A stretch of 64,000 nucleotides of DNA, taken from NCBI RefSeq assembly GCF_905196875.1, contig NZ_CAJJWO010000015.1, forward strand, positions 1 through 64,000, read 5' to 3'. Below, piece after piece: positions 47,977 to 57,431 of the stretch (position 1 is its first letter; each line of letters begins with the position of its first letter). The translations under genes and the position numbers were made by a program. The notes under the pieces are model-generated. The model was not told the DNA's origin. It ran no database searches and was given only the letters and a program-made list of their open reading frames with translations. The stretch is from an uncultured Parabacteroides sp. GTDB taxonomy: Bacteria > Bacteroidota > Bacteroidia > Bacteroidales > Tannerellaceae.

Positions 47977-48543
47977 ATGGAACCTATTATCAATTCACAA
48001 GCACCCGAGTTTAAAGTACAGGCATTTCAGAATGGAAGTTTCAAAACTGTAAGCAGCGAAGATATCAAAGGCAAATGGTCTATCTTCTTCTTCTACCCGG
48101 CTGACTTTACATTTGTTTGTCCGACTGAACTGGTAGATATGGCTGACAAATATGATCAGTTCCAGGCTATGGGTGTAGAAGTTTACTCTGTAAGTACAGA
48201 CTCACACTTCGTACACAAAGCATGGCATGATGCTTCTGAAACGATCCGTAAGATCAAATACCCGATGTTGGCAGACCCCACAGGTGCTCTGAGCCGTGCA
48301 TTCGGTGTGATGATCGAAGAAGACGGTATGGCTTACCGCGGTACATTCCTGGTTAATCCGGAAGGAAAGATCAAACTGGCTGAAATCAATGATAACGGTA
48401 TCGGCCGTAATGCAGACGAACTGCTTCGTAAAGTAGAAGCTGCTCAGTTTATCGCAGCTAACCCGAGCGAAGTTTGTCCTGCCAAGTGGAAAAAAGGTGG
48501 TGAAACACTGAAGCCGAGCATCGATCTGGTCGGCAAGATCTAA
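47977..48543 (+). CDS. ahpC: Alkyl hydroperoxide reductase peroxiredoxin subunit
   Basis: A 188-aa typical 2-Cys peroxiredoxin. The peroxidatic Cys is in FTFVCPTEL (about residue 48) and the resolving Cys in EVCPAKW (about residue 168); FYPADFTF and the Arg of the later RGTFLVNPEG block complete the active site. It reduces hydrogen peroxide and organic peroxides and is recycled by AhpF, encoded next. A terminator-like hairpin between the genes would favour excess AhpC over AhpF. Codon use is strongly biased, consistent with high expression. Confidence 0.98.
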   Translation: MEPIINSQAPEFKVQAFQNGSFKTVSSEDIKGKWSIFFFYPADFTFVCPTELVDMADKYDQFQAMGVEVYSVSTDSHFVHKAWHDASETIRKIKYPMLADPTGALSRAFGVMIEEDGMAYRGTFLVNPEGKIKLAEINDNGIGRNADELLRKVEAAQFIAANPSEVCPAKWKKGGETLKPSIDLVGKI

Positions 48544-48557
48544 GAATAATAAACGGA

Positions 48558-48586
48558 GGCCGGCAACTATATTGTCGGCCTTTTTT
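48558..48586 (+). terminator. Terminator/attenuator between ahpC and ahpF
   Basis: Stem GGCCGGCAA / TTGTCGGCC with a 5-nt loop and TTTTTT. Confidence 0.85.
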
Positions 48587-48674
48587 GTCTTTGAGAGTAT
48601 TTTAGTTTCATAGTAGTGAAACAACTCTCAAGTCAGGAGAAAAAAGAACAAGTATAATATAGAAGGATTTAATA

Positions 48675-50225
48675 ATGTTAGACTCATCAATGAAAAATCA
48701 GTTATCCGGTATTTTTGCCGGACTGACGAACGAATATATGTTTGATGTTCAGGTATCCCCTGAACACGAAAGTCAGAAAGAACTTTTGGAACTTCTGAAT
48801 GATTTAGCTTCCTGCTCTGATAAGATTTCCGTTCAGGTGACAGACGGCAAAGGACTGGAATTCTCTCTGTTGAAGAATGGGGAAAAGACCGGTATCAAAT
48901 TCCGTGGTGTTCCTAACGGACACGAATTTACCTCCTTACTGTTAGCTATCCTGAATAGCGACGGCAAAGGAAAAAACATACCCGACGAAAGCATTTGCAA
49001 CCGGGTGAAAGCTCTGAACGGTCCGATCAAACTGACAACGTATGTGTCGCTGACGTGTACGAACTGTCCCGATGTCGTACAGGCACTCAATGCAATGACT
49101 ACCCTGAACCCGGAGATCAGCCATGAGATGGTGGATGGCGCGATCAATCAGGAAGAGGTGGAAGCAATGAAAGTACAAGGCGTGCCTTCTGTGTTTGCCG
49201 ACGGTAAACTGCTCCACGTAGGCCGTGGCGATTTCGGTGAATTGCTGGCAAAGCTGGAAGCTCAGTATGGGGTGAAAGAAGAAGAGTTGCCGGTAGTGGA
49301 AAAGAATTACGATGTCATTATCGTAGGCGGTGGTCCTGCAGGAAGTGCGGCCGCTATTTATACGGCTCGTAAAGGTTTGAATGTAGCTGTAGTAGCCGAC
49401 CGTGTAGGCGGTCAGGTGAAAGAAACGGTCGGAATAGAAAACCTTATTTCCGTTTCTCAGACAACCGGGCAGCAACTAGCTCTCGACCTGATGTCGCACA
49501 TGAATGATTATCCTATCGATATCCTTGAACACCGCAGGGTGGATAAGGTAGAAGTGGTAGGAAAGGATAAAATATTGACAACCTCTACCGGCGATAAACT
49601 TATTGCTCCTGCCGTGATCGTTGCTACGGGAGCAAGCTGGCGTAAGTTGAATGTTCCCGGTGAGAGCGAATATATCGGACGCGGCGTTGCTTTTTGTCCG
49701 CATTGCGACGGTCCTTTCTATAAAGGAAAGCATGTTGCCGTTGTAGGTGGTGGAAACTCCGGTATCGAGGCGGCTATCGACCTGGCTGGTATCTGTTCGA
49801 AAGTGACTGTCCTGGAATTTGCCGATACGCTGAAAGCCGACCAGGTATTGCAGGATAAACTGTATAGCCTGTCGAATGCAGAAGTGTTCAAAAGCTCACA
49901 AACAATGGAAGTGATCGGTAACGGTACAAAGGTGACCGGTATCCGTGTCAAAGACCGTGAGACTGAGCAGGAACGTACAATCGATTTGGATGGTATCTTT
50001 GTTCAGATCGGCCTGGCTGCCAATAGCGGTCCGTTCCGCGAAGTGGTAGACACGAACCGTCCGGGCGAGATCGTGATCGACAACCATTGCCGTACCAGCG
50101 TTCCGGGTATCTATGCCGCCGGTGATGTTTCGACCGTCCCCTATAAGCAGATCATTATCTCGATGGGCGAAGGAGCAAAGGCCGCTTTGACTGCTTTCGA
50201 AGACCGGATGCGCGGAATGATTTAA
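48675..50225 (+). CDS. ahpF: Alkyl hydroperoxide reductase flavoprotein subunit
   Basis: A 516-aa flavoprotein of the expected length. Residues ~1-200 are the tandem thioredoxin-fold N-terminal domain with redox motif CTNCPDVV (about residue 128). Residues ~210-516 are thioredoxin reductase-like: FAD motif VIIVGGGPAGSAAAIYTAR, redox motif CPHCDGP (about residue 345), NAD(P)H motif VAVVGGGNSGIEAAIDLA and the C-terminal GIYAAGDVSTVPYKQI. It transfers electrons from NADH to AhpC. Confidence 0.98.
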   Translation: MLDSSMKNQLSGIFAGLTNEYMFDVQVSPEHESQKELLELLNDLASCSDKISVQVTDGKGLEFSLLKNGEKTGIKFRGVPNGHEFTSLLLAILNSDGKGKNIPDESICNRVKALNGPIKLTTYVSLTCTNCPDVVQALNAMTTLNPEISHEMVDGAINQEEVEAMKVQGVPSVFADGKLLHVGRGDFGELLAKLEAQYGVKEEELPVVEKNYDVIIVGGGPAGSAAAIYTARKGLNVAVVADRVGGQVKETVGIENLISVSQTTGQQLALDLMSHMNDYPIDILEHRRVDKVEVVGKDKILTTSTGDKLIAPAVIVATGASWRKLNVPGESEYIGRGVAFCPHCDGPFYKGKHVAVVGGGNSGIEAAIDLAGICSKVTVLEFADTLKADQVLQDKLYSLSNAEVFKSSQTMEVIGNGTKVTGIRVKDRETEQERTIDLDGIFVQIGLAANSGPFREVVDTNRPGEIVIDNHCRTSVPGIYAAGDVSTVPYKQIIISMGEGAKAALTAFEDRMRGMI

Positions 50226-50263
50226 CGATAAGCAGGCTAAACGATTGTTTAGAAAGGTAATAG

Positions 50264-50305
50264 GATGTCCAATAATTAGACAACAGTGTCTAATTATTGG
50301 ACATC
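50264..50305. terminator. Terminator after ahpF
   Basis: A perfect 19-bp inverted repeat GATGTCCAATAATTAGACA with a 4-nt loop ACAG, followed by TTTG and TTTTTG. The stem is unusually long and free of mismatches. Confidence 0.8.
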
Positions 50306-50430
50306 TTTGTTTTTGTTTATAATTGGTATGGGCTTGTATATTAGCTGTTTATCGGTGTTGGCACGCTATTTGAATAATTGTTTTAATATAAATCATCAAT
50401 ATTTGTCAATCAATAGCATCATATCGTATA

Positions 50431-52791
50431 ATGAAAACTATCATCCGAAACTTCCTGAGTGTACTGAGACGCTTTAAGATGGCTGCAGCCTTGAACGTTG
50501 CAGGTTTGGCTGTCGCTTTCGCAGCCTTTATCGTTATCCTGATACAGGTTAACTTCGAACGTAATTTCGACCGTTGTTATCCTACTTCCGGACGCATATT
50601 CAGGGTAGACCTGAATACGCCGGGTACATTCGGAACTATTCTGCCCCGCGGATTTATCGAAGCAATTATCCCGTCTTCCCCTCATATCGAAGCGGGTACT
50701 TTGGTGACACCCAATTTCGGTCAGGGCGGGGCTTATCTGTCGGTAGAAAAGAACGGTGAACGTTCCGGTTTTAAAGAGATCGTGACCACTTGTCACCCTA
50801 CCTTGCCGAAAATGTTTGGCTTTACGATCCTCGAAGGCGATCCCGATTGTCTGAAAGATCCCGAAAAGGTAATCATCCCGGAAAGCCTGGCTATGAAATT
50901 GTTTGGTGAAGGCTCCGCGGTGGGTAAGCCTCTGCTGGCTGAAGAAACGCTCTGGACTAAAAGTGCAACCAACCTGACTGTCGGCGCCGTTTATAAGGAT
51001 CTTCCGGCAAATACCCAGTTGCGTAACGTTATTTATACCGCTATCGATCCGAGTTATAATGTCGATAACTTCGAAGCCAGCAACTGGGTTTGCTATTTGT
51101 TGCTCGATGATCCCGCTACGGCCGACGATGTGGCTGACAACTTCAACAAACATTTTGATTTCAAAAAGATAGGGAAGGAAGAACAAAGCATCAGCCTCGT
51201 TCCCCTTACCGGTATTTATTACAGGAATGAGACGCAGGACGGCGGTACGTTTCGTAGCGGCAACAAAGAGGTCAGCGGACTGCTTTTCGGAATAGCCCTG
51301 CTGATCATTATCGTTGCTGCCATCAATTTTACCAATTTCAGTACGGCGCTGACACCATTACGTATCAAGAGTATCAATACCCAGAAGGTGTTGGGCAGTT
51401 CGGATGCATTGTTGCGGAGGGCTTTGTTGTCGGAGGCGGCTATTATCAGTCTGGTGGCCTGGCTGGTGAGTTTGTTTATTGTCTGGGGACTGGGTTCAAC
51501 GGATGCTTTACCCTTTGTGGAGGCGAATCTGGATTTACAAGCTAACTGGCCGGTTCTCCTTCTCTCCGGTGCGGTTGCTTTGCTAACCGGCTTGATAGCC
51601 GGAGTTTATCCTTCTTATTATATCACATCCTTCCCGCCGGCCCTGGTGCTGAAAGGTAGTTTCGGATTGTCTCCTTCCGGGAAAAATTTGCGTACGGCTC
51701 TGATCGGTATCCAGTTTGTGGTGTCCATCGTTTTGATTATCGGTTCCAGCTTCGTTCGTTTGCAGAACAATTATATGCGCGGCTTCTCCCTGGGTTTCGA
51801 CAAAGACCAGGTGGCGATCGTCGAACTGAACAGAACTTTGTATAATAAACACCATGAAACTTATGTCAACCGTTTGAAAGAATTCTCCGGAATAGAGGAT
51901 GTAGCTTTCGCAATGGAGAAAGTGGCTGCTAAAGACGGATATAATACGAACGGAGCAAATTATAAAGGGAATGAGTTCAGCTACTTCCTTATTATGTGCT
52001 CTTCCAATTTTCTGGATGTGATGGGGATTCCTGTTCAGGAGGGACGTAATTTCTCTAAAGCGGACGAATTGTCGGACGAGATGTCCGTTATCTTTAATAA
52101 GTCGGCCCATGTAAATATGGATATGCAAGCTGGTGATTGGCTTTATGAAAAGATGGGGCGCATGATCGGTTTTTCAGATGAGGTGAAGTTCACGTCGCTT
52201 CGCAACGGGGATAATAACATCGCATTTGCCGTGGGCAACTTCGGCTATCCGATGCCTGTTTCTTACATCCGTTTTAAGGCCGGTTCCGATATTCGTGCGG
52301 GTGTGGATCATGTTCGTAACATCCTGAAAGATCTCGATCCGTCGTATCCGTTCAATATCGAGTTCTACGACCAGATATTCGATCAACTGTATCGTCAGGA
52401 AGAAAACCTTCGCAGCCTGGTGACTATTTTCAGTATTCTGGCAATCATAATCTCTCTGGTAGGCGTGTTCGGCCTGGTTGTTTTCGATACGCAATATCGA
52501 CGGAAGGAGATCGGTATCCGTAAGGTACACGGTGCTACGGTCGGTGAGATACTGGCGATGTTTAATAAGGCTTACCTGAAGATTGTAGCGATCTGTTTCG
52601 TGATCGCAGCTCCGATCGCCTGGTTCGGTGTGAAGAAATGGCTGGAGAGTTTCTCTTATAAAACACCGGTTTATTGGTGGGTATTCCTGATTGCTTTGTT
52701 GATTGTGGCTGGGATAACCCTGCTGACTGTTACTTTCCAGAACTGGAAAGCGGCGAATGCGAATCCGGTGAACAGTATTAAATCGGAATAA
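50431..52791 (+). CDS. FtsX/MacB-like ABC transporter permease
   Basis: A 786-aa inner-membrane protein with two MacB-type halves. A membrane helix near residues 20-40 (AALNVAGLAVAFAAFIVIL) is followed by a periplasmic domain (~45-280), then three helices (~285-305, ~330-355, ~375-400). The second half repeats this: helix ~425-445, periplasmic domain ~450-665, and three helices ~670-690, ~720-740, ~755-780. The motif GLVVFDTQYRRKEIGIRKVHGA is the FtsX family cytoplasmic loop. It needs an ATPase partner, which is not next to it. Such permeases in Bacteroidetes are often linked to two-component systems and envelope stress; substrate unknown. Confidence 0.92.
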   Translation: MKTIIRNFLSVLRRFKMAAALNVAGLAVAFAAFIVILIQVNFERNFDRCYPTSGRIFRVDLNTPGTFGTILPRGFIEAIIPSSPHIEAGTLVTPNFGQGGAYLSVEKNGERSGFKEIVTTCHPTLPKMFGFTILEGDPDCLKDPEKVIIPESLAMKLFGEGSAVGKPLLAEETLWTKSATNLTVGAVYKDLPANTQLRNVIYTAIDPSYNVDNFEASNWVCYLLLDDPATADDVADNFNKHFDFKKIGKEEQSISLVPLTGIYYRNETQDGGTFRSGNKEVSGLLFGIALLIIIVAAINFTNFSTALTPLRIKSINTQKVLGSSDALLRRALLSEAAIISLVAWLVSLFIVWGLGSTDALPFVEANLDLQANWPVLLLSGAVALLTGLIAGVYPSYYITSFPPALVLKGSFGLSPSGKNLRTALIGIQFVVSIVLIIGSSFVRLQNNYMRGFSLGFDKDQVAIVELNRTLYNKHHETYVNRLKEFSGIEDVAFAMEKVAAKDGYNTNGANYKGNEFSYFLIMCSSNFLDVMGIPVQEGRNFSKADELSDEMSVIFNKSAHVNMDMQAGDWLYEKMGRMIGFSDEVKFTSLRNGDNNIAFAVGNFGYPMPVSYIRFKAGSDIRAGVDHVRNILKDLDPSYPFNIEFYDQIFDQLYRQEENLRSLVTIFSILAIIISLVGVFGLVVFDTQYRRKEIGIRKVHGATVGEILAMFNKAYLKIVAICFVIAAPIAWFGVKKWLESFSYKTPVYWWVFLIALLIVAGITLLTVTFQNWKAANANPVNSIKSE

Positions 52792-52900
52792 AGATAATTC
52801 TAGGATATGTTGTAAGAAAGCTTCTAATTCATCGGATAAACAGAATGCTTTTTGTACTTTCGCCGAGACAAAAGTATTTAACTCTATAAATCTGTACATT

Positions 52901-54193
52901 ATGTCAATGCATGAAATAGAAAGTCTGGTGGAATGTTCTGTTATGACAGTGGCGAACGCCTCTCCTGTCCCTTCGCAGGCTCGAAGTATTTGTTTCAGCC
53001 TTTATGCACTTCAGAATCAATTTGATTGTGGATATACTGTTTTGCGTGTCAAAGATGAACTGGAAAAGCTTGGTTATCTCTATCTTTTGCCGCCGGAGCA
53101 ATTACCCGAACCGGAGCGAAGTTCCGCCAGTATCGATTCATCTTCCGGTCGGTGTTGTGTTACCACAGGATCGGTGTTGTGGAAGAAACTACTGGATCAG
53201 GGTATCCTTCCGGAGTCAGCAAATACGGAGCTGAAAGAACTCTACCTGATGGAATTGGCAGAAATCATTATCCCACTGGCGGCGAAGGCACTTGCCGAAG
53301 GAAATGACACCGCTGCCGATACATTGGGACTCTGGTATGCCCTTTTTCCCCTGCTGTGTATGGCGTCGGGATACGACGACGACGATCATCCCGAACAGGA
53401 GAGGATACAGGCGTTGCTCGAATTAATGGCTGTTCCCGAGGCTTTTAAAGCGGCAGAGGCGTTTTGCCGGGATATGGATTTCGATGACTTCGATGAGGAT
53501 GAGATGTCTTTTCTTTCCGACTGGGGGACTCCATATAAAGAATGGAAGAAAAAGACGGATACTTCATACCCGGATTTTTGTAAACGTATGATCAACGAAT
53601 CGATTGTAAAGGCTGATTTCGCAGAAGCAAATAAATATGCTTCTTACCTGAAAAACGGATCTGAATTTGACAGGGTTTTCTATCCTTGTGCGGTTGCTTT
53701 GAAGTATTACAAATGGGTGAGAGAAAGTGGAATAAAAGTTCCGCTTTTGAATGATATCCTCTCCTTGGATGAGGCGAAAGAGGGGCTTGAACAGCTGATA
53801 AACTTACCGATATCTCCTGATGAGTTGCTGGCTTGCCGAATGTGCCTGTTCTCGATTTTGTTTTTGCAAGGTGAATATGCAGCGGCAGTCAAATGGATGA
53901 ATTGTACACATATCGATGCATTGACCAATATAAATCAAATCCCGGAAGAGAGTGAGAAGCAGATGGCGTATGCCCTCTTGGTTGTAAACTATTATAAGTT
54001 GCTGGATCATTCTATTCCCGATAGTTTCTCAGGAAAAGTGGAACTGATAAAACAGGAAGCACTGAAAGATATGGATATCCGTAAAACTCGCAAAGTACTC
54101 AGTGATGCAGTTTCTGCAATCCCGGAAAGTACCAAAGAATGGCAACAAGGCATTTCTTTTTGCGATCAGGTGATAGAAAAATACGATTTATAA
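52901..54193 (+). CDS. Uncharacterised 430-aa cytoplasmic protein
   Basis: No signal peptide or membrane segment. The N-terminal ~70 residues (SLYALQNQFDCGYTVLRVKDELEKLGYLYLL) look like a small alpha/beta unit. The rest is helical: ALAEGNDTAADTLGLWYALFPLL, an acidic stretch (YDDDDHPEQ, DFDDFDEDEMSF), then TPR-like helices (FAEANKYASYLKNGSEF, LLACRMCLFSILFLQGEYAAAVKWM). Fourteen or so Cys are scattered without a metal motif. I do not recognise the family. It is monocistronic and ends at the palindromic 23-bp repeat array. Confidence 0.7.
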   Translation: MSMHEIESLVECSVMTVANASPVPSQARSICFSLYALQNQFDCGYTVLRVKDELEKLGYLYLLPPEQLPEPERSSASIDSSSGRCCVTTGSVLWKKLLDQGILPESANTELKELYLMELAEIIIPLAAKALAEGNDTAADTLGLWYALFPLLCMASGYDDDDHPEQERIQALLELMAVPEAFKAAEAFCRDMDFDDFDEDEMSFLSDWGTPYKEWKKKTDTSYPDFCKRMINESIVKADFAEANKYASYLKNGSEFDRVFYPCAVALKYYKWVRESGIKVPLLNDILSLDEAKEGLEQLINLPISPDELLACRMCLFSILFLQGEYAAAVKWMNCTHIDALTNINQIPEESEKQMAYALLVVNYYKLLDHSIPDSFSGKVELIKQEALKDMDIRKTRKVLSDAVSAIPESTKEWQQGISFCDQVIEKYDL

Positions 54194-54201
54194 ATTAATC
54201 T

Positions 54202-54308
54202 GTTGCATCGTGCCTCGATGTAACGTTGCATCACCTATCGATGCAACGTTGCACTGCGTGTCGATGCAGCGTTGCATTACACCCCGATGCAGTGTTGCGT
54301 CGGGGTGT
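54202..54308. repeat. 23-bp palindromic tandem repeat ending in a hairpin
   Basis: Units start at 54216, 54239, 54262 and 54285, with a partial unit before. Each carries CGATGCAACGTTGCA-like sequence; TGCAACGTTGCA in the second unit is a perfect 12-bp palindrome. The right end folds as ACACCCCGA / TCGGGGTGT (54279-54287 with 54300-54308), suitable as a terminator between the convergent 430-aa protein and S9 peptidase genes. It resembles the 24-bp array at 27589-27706 in design, not in exact sequence. Confidence 0.8.
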
Positions 54309-54320
54309 GACGCAAATTCT

Positions 54321-56795
54321 TTACAAACTCTTCTGCGGATAGAGTGCCTCCCACCATTCCGGTTGCTCTTTCAGGTATTTGGCGAACCAGGCGTAGATAG
54401 TGTTGTTCCATTCTGCCCGTTTCTTATAATCGAATATCTGATGATTTTGTCCGTTTACCTGGATAAAGGCAGTTTCCTTGCCGAGTAATTTCAGGGCGGT
54501 AAACATCTGGATACTTTCTCCGACAGGCACATTCGTATCGACGGAACCGTGCAGGAACAGGATCGGGGTGTTGATCTTATCGGCATGGAACAACGGACTT
54601 TGTTCCACGTAGATATCCCGGGCATTCCAGGGGTAGCTGTTAGCCGTTGCCAGCGAACTGTATGAATATCCCCAGTAACCTTCTCCCCAATAACTTGTAA
54701 TGTCACTAATACCGGCATGTGAGATAGCTGCGGCGAACAGGTCCGTTTTCGTTTGCAGGTACTGTGTCATAAATCCTCCGTAAGAGGCTCCGATACAACC
54801 GATCTTCTTGGCATCGACGAAGTTATGTTCTGCACAGAACTTCTTTGTACCTTCGATGATTTCGTCACCAGTGCGTTTCCCCCAGGCATTGACGTGGCGT
54901 GCAGAGAACTCCTGTCCGAAACCGGTTGCCCCGCTGGGCTGGATGATGTAAACGATGTATCCTAAAGCAGCATATGCATGCGACGGATAACGGTTTTCCA
55001 ACGAACGTTCTGTCGGGCTTGTACCGCCGTAATAGTTTACGATCAGCGGATATTTCTTTTTCGGGTCGAAATGAGGGGGCAGGTAATAACGTCCGTAGAT
55101 GGTATCGCCGGCAGCAGCCTGGAAGTTCCAGTCGTGTACCTCGCCCAGTGTGACATCTTTCAATATAGTTTCCGACAGGTCTTTCAGGCAGACGGTCGTA
55201 TTCTTTTTCAGATTTACAGAGTAGAGGCGTTGCGAGTTGGAAGCGCTTTCGCCGAAATAAACCAGTTCAGGAGCCGACTCAGCCAGGGTGAAATCAGAAA
55301 GGATCTCTTCTTTCAACGGAACCGGATTGATCTTTCCATTTGACGGATTGAGAACATACAGGCGGACACAATCTTTATCTTCGCCCTGGAGATAGATTTG
55401 CTTGTCGTTACTGTTCCAGGTGAAAGACTGGATGGACGGATCAAAGTCTTTGCTTACGGGAGATATTTCTTTGCTTTTCGGGTCGTAAATGAATAATTGC
55501 CCGTCGGCAGTATTGGAGGTTTGTCCCGGTGCAATCTTCAATCCGATACCGTTGAAGGCTTCTCCTGAGCCTTCGATTGCCAACAGTTTTCCGTCGGGAG
55601 AGAAACCGGCGCGACCGATAAAGGCGTCTTTCAGTAATGCCTCGGTTTGCATGGTCTGCAAATCCATGCGGTAGAGTGTGTTGATGCTGAACGGACGCTG
55701 GGTCAGGGTGCGCTCACTGCTGCTGAAGAGGATATAACGGCCGTCTTTCGATATATCGTTGAGGAGGGTGGAGTTGTATCCATAGGTCAGGCGTTCGAAC
55801 AGGCCGGTCGCTAGGTCGTACTTATGAAGGAAAGAACGGTTACGCCAGCCGGGTTGACGGTCGTCGGGGACTAGTATTTCTTCCATATCCTTGTCTTTCT
55901 TCGGCCCTTCTTCTGAAACGGTGAAGATCAGGTAGTCTTCGGTCGGGGCGAACACGAACCAGCCCTCGGGCAGGTTACGGGAAAGGATGGTTTCTGTCTG
56001 GGTGGCGGGATCGACCGTTACCAGTTCTTTACCTTCCATTCCTTCTCGGGTATAATACAGGCGGTTGCTTTTAGGCATCCAATTGTAGTCGTTATTATAG
56101 CTTTCGATTACGACCTGTCCGGTGGCCCTGTCGGTAACTTGCTGGTACGACTGAGTTTTACCGCCGGGGTGGGTGGTCTGGTAAGCGGTCAGCAAATATT
56201 TACCGTTGGGCGAAAGGCTTACCGAACGGAAACGGGTTCCGTCGAATACCTCGCTGATGGTGTATCGTTTTTCCGGGTTGGTAGTGGCTGTCACCACCGC
56301 TTCGTCTTCCGTGTTGAATGTGACTTTTAGTGACTCCGCTTTATCTTTTTCAGTTAGGCATTTGATGATAACTTCATACCGATGGGGTTCGAGTGTCAAT
56401 TTGATTTTTCCGTCATCAACTGTTTGCTTTTCATTATTTATATAAACTTCATAAGTCTCAGGACCTTTTATTTCTAAAATACCTTTTACATATCGGTCGC
56501 TGTTCAGATAAAAAGAGGAAAGTTCGACTTGCCAAGGATAAGAGGCTGGTATCTTTTTTTCGTAACTTTCGGTATTTAGTATTTGTGTGCTTTGACGAAC
56601 ATTATTGAAAGGTATAACTGTTTTCAATAACTCTTTTTCTGTATATCTTTTACTGTTAACGTCAAGGCTGTCATTCAGGAACGGCCTATTGACTTCATAT
56701 GGTCCTGCATATCTGAAAGAATTGATCACCAATTCTTTAGCGTAAAGATTGCAGCATGTGCAGATAGTCGCTAGAAATAATATATTCTTTTTCAT
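54321..56795 (-). CDS. S9-family prolyl oligopeptidase/dipeptidyl peptidase
   Basis: An 824-aa exported serine peptidase (signal MKKNILFLATICTCCNLYAK). Residues ~200-540 form a beta-propeller with WD-like blades (GRYILFSSSERTL, FSPDGKLLAIEG, FTWNSNDKQIYLQGE). Residues ~560-824 are the alpha/beta hydrolase: PLIVNYYGGTSPTERS (oxyanion region), the nucleophile Ser in GASYGGFM, Asp in HGSVDTNVPV and His in NGQNHQIFDY. It removes or trims peptides in the periplasm, probably for peptide nutrition. The promoter is TACCTTTG on the minus strand (plus 56819-56826). Confidence 0.93.
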   Translation of the reverse strand: MKKNILFLATICTCCNLYAKELVINSFRYAGPYEVNRPFLNDSLDVNSKRYTEKELLKTVIPFNNVRQSTQILNTESYEKKIPASYPWQVELSSFYLNSDRYVKGILEIKGPETYEVYINNEKQTVDDGKIKLTLEPHRYEVIIKCLTEKDKAESLKVTFNTEDEAVVTATTNPEKRYTISEVFDGTRFRSVSLSPNGKYLLTAYQTTHPGGKTQSYQQVTDRATGQVVIESYNNDYNWMPKSNRLYYTREGMEGKELVTVDPATQTETILSRNLPEGWFVFAPTEDYLIFTVSEEGPKKDKDMEEILVPDDRQPGWRNRSFLHKYDLATGLFERLTYGYNSTLLNDISKDGRYILFSSSERTLTQRPFSINTLYRMDLQTMQTEALLKDAFIGRAGFSPDGKLLAIEGSGEAFNGIGLKIAPGQTSNTADGQLFIYDPKSKEISPVSKDFDPSIQSFTWNSNDKQIYLQGEDKDCVRLYVLNPSNGKINPVPLKEEILSDFTLAESAPELVYFGESASNSQRLYSVNLKKNTTVCLKDLSETILKDVTLGEVHDWNFQAAAGDTIYGRYYLPPHFDPKKKYPLIVNYYGGTSPTERSLENRYPSHAYAALGYIVYIIQPSGATGFGQEFSARHVNAWGKRTGDEIIEGTKKFCAEHNFVDAKKIGCIGASYGGFMTQYLQTKTDLFAAAISHAGISDITSYWGEGYWGYSYSSLATANSYPWNARDIYVEQSPLFHADKINTPILFLHGSVDTNVPVGESIQMFTALKLLGKETAFIQVNGQNHQIFDYKKRAEWNNTIYAWFAKYLKEQPEWWEALYPQKSL

Positions 56796-57100
56796 AATAA
56801 ATTGAGTTTTATGAGAGACAAAGGTATTTATTTAAAATTACATGCTTACCTTCAAAGAAACGAAAAAGACTGTAATTGATTATAGTTTTTATGATATGCC
56901 GATTTTCAACCATCTTTGTTCTTTTACCCCAGATAAAATGTAACTGTTGAAATATTCAATATTTTGAATGTTTTATACAAGGATGTTTGATGAATTTTAA
57001 TGTTCTATATTTCATATTTTTGCGGTGATATTTTAAAGTAGTATAAAGTGGCAAGTAAGAGATCGAGTTATTATTTTATTAATTTAAAAACAGCAAGAAA
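56796..57100. promoter_or_regulatory. Divergent promoter region of S9 peptidase and HU genes
   Basis: CAAAGGTA at 56819-56826 is the leftward -7 element (TACCTTTG) for the S9 gene. TATTTTTG at 57015-57022 is the rightward -7 element for HU, with TTTG upstream at 56986. The middle is very AT-rich with small dyads (GAAATATTC, ATTTTGAAT) and no ORF. Confidence 0.55.
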
Positions 57101-57379
57101 ATGGACAAGAAAAATTTTATTAATGCAGTTGCAAATGAATCGGGAGAAAATAAGGAGACTGTACGTAGAGTGGTAGATGCTTCATTAGCAATTATGACGC
57201 ATGTCTTAAAGGCTAAAGATGAGGTGACTTTTGTAGGTTTTGGACGACTTTATACGATAGAGCAGACTGCCCGTTTGGCTCGTAACCCACAGACTGGTAC
57301 TCCGGTAATGATTACTCCCCGGACTTCAGCTCGTTTTAGACCCGGAAAGTTCTTATTGGACGATTTGAATAAAAAGTAA
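57101..57379 (+). CDS. HU-family DNA-binding protein
   Basis: A 92-aa histone-like protein. It matches HU from end to end: MDKKNFINAVANESGENKET helix-turn-helix dimer part, DEVTFVGFGRLYTIEQTARLARNPQTG arm region in two blocks, and TPRTSARFRPGKFLLDDL at the C-terminus. It bends and compacts DNA as a dimer. The RNP motif of the arm reads ARNPQTGTPV, standard. It has its own promoter and about 75 nt of leader. Confidence 0.97.
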   Translation: MDKKNFINAVANESGENKETVRRVVDASLAIMTHVLKAKDEVTFVGFGRLYTIEQTARLARNPQTGTPVMITPRTSARFRPGKFLLDDLNKK

Positions 57380-57431
57380 CAACAGAGCATATTTTCGACA
57401 TTGCAATGAAAGGTAGCAGAATTTATTTCAG

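Noticed and set aside
56836..56842. TGTAATT 20 bp before the S9 peptidase TTTG, a possible fifth Pho box
   Set aside because: Only one 7-mer matches; the positions 11 and 22 bp further upstream do not, so the periodic array is absent.
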